A DNA stretch of 64,000 nucleotides from Mesorhizobium ventifaucium. GTDB lineage: Bacteria > Pseudomonadota > Alphaproteobacteria > Rhizobiales > Rhizobiaceae. Location: assembly GCF_935822925.1 (NCBI RefSeq), contig NZ_CAKXZS010000023.1:248001-312000 (forward strand), written 5' to 3'. Shown here in pieces: positions 61,540 through 64,000 of the stretch (its first letter is position 1; every line of letters starts with the position of its first letter). The notes beneath the pieces are model-generated. The model saw only the letters and a list, made by a program, of their open reading frames with translations. It searched no databases and was not told the origin of the DNA. The position numbers and the translations under genes were made by a program.

Positions 61540-62613
61540 TCACACGTTCGAACCGCGGATCGTCCGGCAGACGGCGTCCGTCACCTCCTGCGTGGTCGCT
61601 GTCCCTCCCACGTCCGGCGTCAGCACGCCTTCACTCGTCACCGTTTCCACAGCGTTCATCAACCGGACGGAAGCTGCGCTCTCGTCCAGATGTTCGAGCA
61701 TCTGGGCAGCGGTCCAGAAGGTGGCGACCGGGTTGGCAATACCCTTGCCGGCGATGTCGAATGCCGAGCCGTGAATTGGCTCGAACATCGAGGGATAGCG
61801 CCGCTCGGGATCAATATTGGCGGTCGGTGCAACGCCGAGACTGCCGGCGAGCGCGCCTGCGAGGTCCGACAATATATCGGCGTGAAGATTGGTGGCGACA
61901 ATCGTATCGAGGCTCCGAGGTTTCAACGTCATACGCACTGTCATAGCATCGACCAGCATCTTGTCCCAGGCGACGTCCGGGAATTCCGGCGCCACCTCGG
62001 CTGCGATTTCGTCCCACATTACCATGCCGTGACGCTGCGCATTGGATTTTGTGACAACTGTCAGGAGCTTTCGCGGGCGTGACTGCGCCAGCCGGAATGC
62101 ATAGCGCATGATGCGGGTGACGCCGACGCGCGTGAAGATCGCGACCTCGGTTCCGACCTCCTCGGCGAGGCCGCGATGGGCTCGGCCGCCGTGGCCCGAA
62201 TACTCGCCCTCGGAATTCTCCCGCACGATCACCCAATCCAGATCGCCAGGGCCAACGCCCGCCAGCGGCGAAACAATACCGGGCAATATCCTTGTCGGCC
62301 GCACGTTCGCATATTGATCAAAGCCTTGGCAGATCGGCAGCCGGAGGCCCCAGAGCGTGATGTCGTCGGGCACATCGGGAGCGCCTACCGCGCCAAAGAA
62401 GATAGCGTCGAAGCGCTTCAGTTGCGCCACCCCATCTTCGGGCATCATCCGACCATGGGCCTTGTAGTAGTCTGAGCCCCAGTCGAAGTGCTGGACGCGC
62501 AGCTTGAAGTCGCCGCAGCGCTGCTGCAGCGCCTCAAGCGCCTGGAGACCGGCGGCAATGACCTCCGGGCCGATCCCGTCGGCTGGAATGGCGGCAATCT
62601 CTTATTCGCGCAT
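61540..62613 (-). pseudogene. Tartrate/isopropylmalate-type dehydrogenase with early nonsense codon
   Basis: Homologous throughout to the intact gene at 54973. The natural start appears to be ATG 62613 (AGG site upstream), giving M-R-E, then TAA at 62602-62604, then EIAAIPADGIGPEVIAAG in the same frame. The next ATG is at 62448, about 55 residues in, so a restart there would lose the N-terminal cofactor-side strand with PADGIG. The downstream part is complete (VIVRENSEGEYSG, VTKSNAQRHGMVMWDE, FEPIHGSAFDIAGK) and undamaged. It is either a recent pseudogene or expressed from a non-ATG codon such as ATT after the stop. Confidence 0.75.
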
Positions 62614-62695
62614 CGTCACTTTACCTGTTTTCAGTGCTGGCCGCATCGCGGCCTCGATCTCGTGTGTGACCTGATGTACTTGGCAAACGGTCTTC

Positions 62696-64000
62696 TCAGA
62701 ATTCAGCGACCTTGCCCCACGCAGCTGAATTCAGACGCTCCGGCCTATAAGGACGCGGATCGACGATCGGCTCGCTGCCGGTGATGATATCGGCGATCAT
62801 ATGTCCAGCGCCGGGCCCGATCCCGAAGCCGTGGCCGCTAAATCCCGCCGCCAGGATGAAGCCCGGAATCCCCTCCACTTCACCGATTGCCGGGATGCCA
62901 TCGGGCGTGCTGTCGACATAGCCCGCCCAAGCATGAGAAATCGCGGTGCGCTGGAACTCGGGCAGCAATTCGCAGGCTCTTTGATATGTCAGCCGAATCT
63001 GCCTCATGTCAGGTTTGGGGTCGAGAATCCGATTCCGTTCCATTGGTGTCACGTCGTCAAGCACCCATTTCCTCAGGCTTTCATGACCTTGACGCCAGCC
63101 CTCGAACGATCCCGGGGCCAGACTGCGCCAGCGGCGGGCGAACATGGGCACGAACTCGCGGCTGAACCTGAGCTGCTGCGGCGTTGGATCGACCCGCGCC
63201 CGCCCGCTGATCGCCAGCGCGTATCCGCCGTTGCTGCGTCGCGTCAGGGAGACGCGCGCGGTATGCAGGGCATCCGGCAGGCCATTTGCGCCCGGCGCTA
63301 CGGATAGAATGGACTGACGCACGGCAGCTTGCGGGAAACGAATACCAAGCTGGTTGCAGAAGGAAGAAGCCCACGCGCCTCCGGCCATGACCACGGTCGT
63401 TGTCCGGATGGTTCCGGCTTCTGTAACGACGCCGCTGACCCGGCCGGCGCTCAGCTCCAGCCCGCGCGCCGCGCAATTCTGATGTACGGTGCCGCCGGCC
63501 GCCATGATACCGCGCGCGGCGACGGGCACCGCCTTTGAAGGATCCGCCGTTCCGTCAGTTGGCGAGAACACGCCGCCTTTCCATTTGCGGCCGGTCGCCT
63601 TGCCCCGTTCGGTGGCTTCTTCCGCGCTCAGCACATGCGTCGTGACGCCAACCGTCCTCGCGAAATCGCGCCACTTTGCCCAGCCTGCCAGCTCGTTTTC
63701 GTCCTGCGAGAGATAGAGCAGGCCGCAGCGGCGGAAGCCGGTGTCCTCGCCTGTCTCCTGCGCCACTTTCTCCCAGAGATCGAGGCTCCTGGTTGCCATC
63801 GGCAACTCGCGTGCGTCACGGTTCTGCTGACGGCACCAGCCCCAGTTGCGGCTGGACTGTTCGGCGGCAACGCGCCCCTTCTCCAGCAGGGCAACGCTGA
63901 CGCCGCGGCGCGCGAGACAATAGGCCGTGAATACGCCTACCACGCCGCCGCCGATGACGACGACGTCCGCCTCGCGAGGCAGGGATGGGCTGGAATCGAT
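62696..64000 (-). CDS. DAO-type FAD-dependent oxidoreductase (5' end outside window)
   Basis: Flavoprotein that oxidises an amine or amino acid. The frame stays open to the right edge, with the FAD motif VVVIGGGVVGVFTAYCLARR just inside it, so only a few N-terminal residues are missing. About 435 residues are visible, including SSRNWGWCRQQNRDARELPM, GGAWASSFCNQLGI and the C-terminal FSGHGFGIGPGAGHMIAD. It resembles the DadA/PuuB/glycine oxidase group. Its place upstream of the dehydrogenase pseudogene suggests amine or D-amino acid degradation. The substrate is unknown. Confidence 0.85.
   Translation of the reverse strand: MDSSPSLPREADVVVIGGGVVGVFTAYCLARRGVSVALLEKGRVAAEQSSRNWGWCRQQNRDARELPMATRSLDLWEKVAQETGEDTGFRRCGLLYLSQDENELAGWAKWRDFARTVGVTTHVLSAEEATERGKATGRKWKGGVFSPTDGTADPSKAVPVAARGIMAAGGTVHQNCAARGLELSAGRVSGVVTEAGTIRTTTVVMAGGAWASSFCNQLGIRFPQAAVRQSILSVAPGANGLPDALHTARVSLTRRSNGGYALAISGRARVDPTPQQLRFSREFVPMFARRWRSLAPGSFEGWRQGHESLRKWVLDDVTPMERNRILDPKPDMRQIRLTYQRACELLPEFQRTAISHAWAGYVDSTPDGIPAIGEVEGIPGFILAAGFSGHGFGIGPGAGHMIADIITGSEPIVDPRPYRPERLNSAAWGKVAEF

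Overview
The window is high-GC chromosomal DNA of an alphaproteobacterium, most likely Mesorhizobium or a close relative in the Rhizobiales. The signs are the tpiA-secG-pyrG order, a CTP synthase of the expected length, two DUF982 genes, rhizobial-type short palindromic repeats, many TRAP transporters with GntR or RpiR regulators, and an IS256-type remnant. This is inferred from gene content; there is no rRNA or tRNA to confirm it.

Layout. (1) 1-4864, housekeeping: the 3' part of tpiA, secG, an exported L,D-transpeptidase, pyrG and a DUF1697 gene. (2) 5042-12114, a minus-strand carbohydrate operon (GT4 glycosyltransferase, glycogen-debranching-like glucosidase, membrane-anchored GT20 trehalose-phosphate synthase, trehalose-phosphatase) flanked by two DUF982 paralogues that share a conserved leader. 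(3) 12266-17159, signalling: a LuxR-type regulator, an HWE histidine kinase, a NarL-type response regulator, a PrmC-like methyltransferase and a small unknown protein. (4) 17454-24371, a catabolic island: a beta-keto acid cleavage enzyme, a class III aminotransferase, an RpiR regulator and a TAXI-TRAP transporter. A similar palindrome lies in both divergent promoter regions. (5) 24420-29342, a TRAP (DctPQM) and L-idonate-type dehydrogenase operon with a FadR/GntR regulator. (6) 29343-31126, a scrambled zone with an IS256 remnant, a CueR-like promoter and a probably frameshifted yqaA.

(7) 31092-40540, the most unusual functional block. A two-component system and a cytochrome c lie divergent to a tightly coupled operon encoding a Tat-exported molybdenum hydroxylase (IorA/IorB type), a cytochrome c, a flavocytochrome c sulfide dehydrogenase flavoprotein, SoxX, SoxY, SoxZ and SoxA. 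No soxB or soxCD is present, and SoxY lacks the usual C-terminal GGCGG. (8) 40771-51190, a cupin and a small protein, an AraC regulator, and a second unusual cluster. It comprises two exported DUF3604 (PHP-like) proteins, a secreted unknown protein, a membrane-anchored parvulin-type isomerase, a HupE/UreJ membrane protein and an exported sulfatase that lacks a conserved internal segment.

(9) 51218-64000, amine, amino-acid and hydroxy-acid catabolism: two paralogous GNAT proteins, an ArgE-type deacetylase, a D-2-hydroxyacid dehydrogenase, a cupin, two tartrate/isopropylmalate-type dehydrogenases (one with a nonsense codon at position 4), a succinate-semialdehyde-type dehydrogenase, a HAD hydrolase, a class III aminotransferase, an Lrp/AsnC regulator and the 3' part of a DAO-type flavoprotein that runs off the window.

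The best candidates for undescribed biology are the SoxB-less Sox/molybdenum-hydroxylase operon and the DUF3604/PPIase/HupE cluster just downstream of it. No CRISPR array, tRNA, rRNA, prophage or complete insertion sequence was seen.
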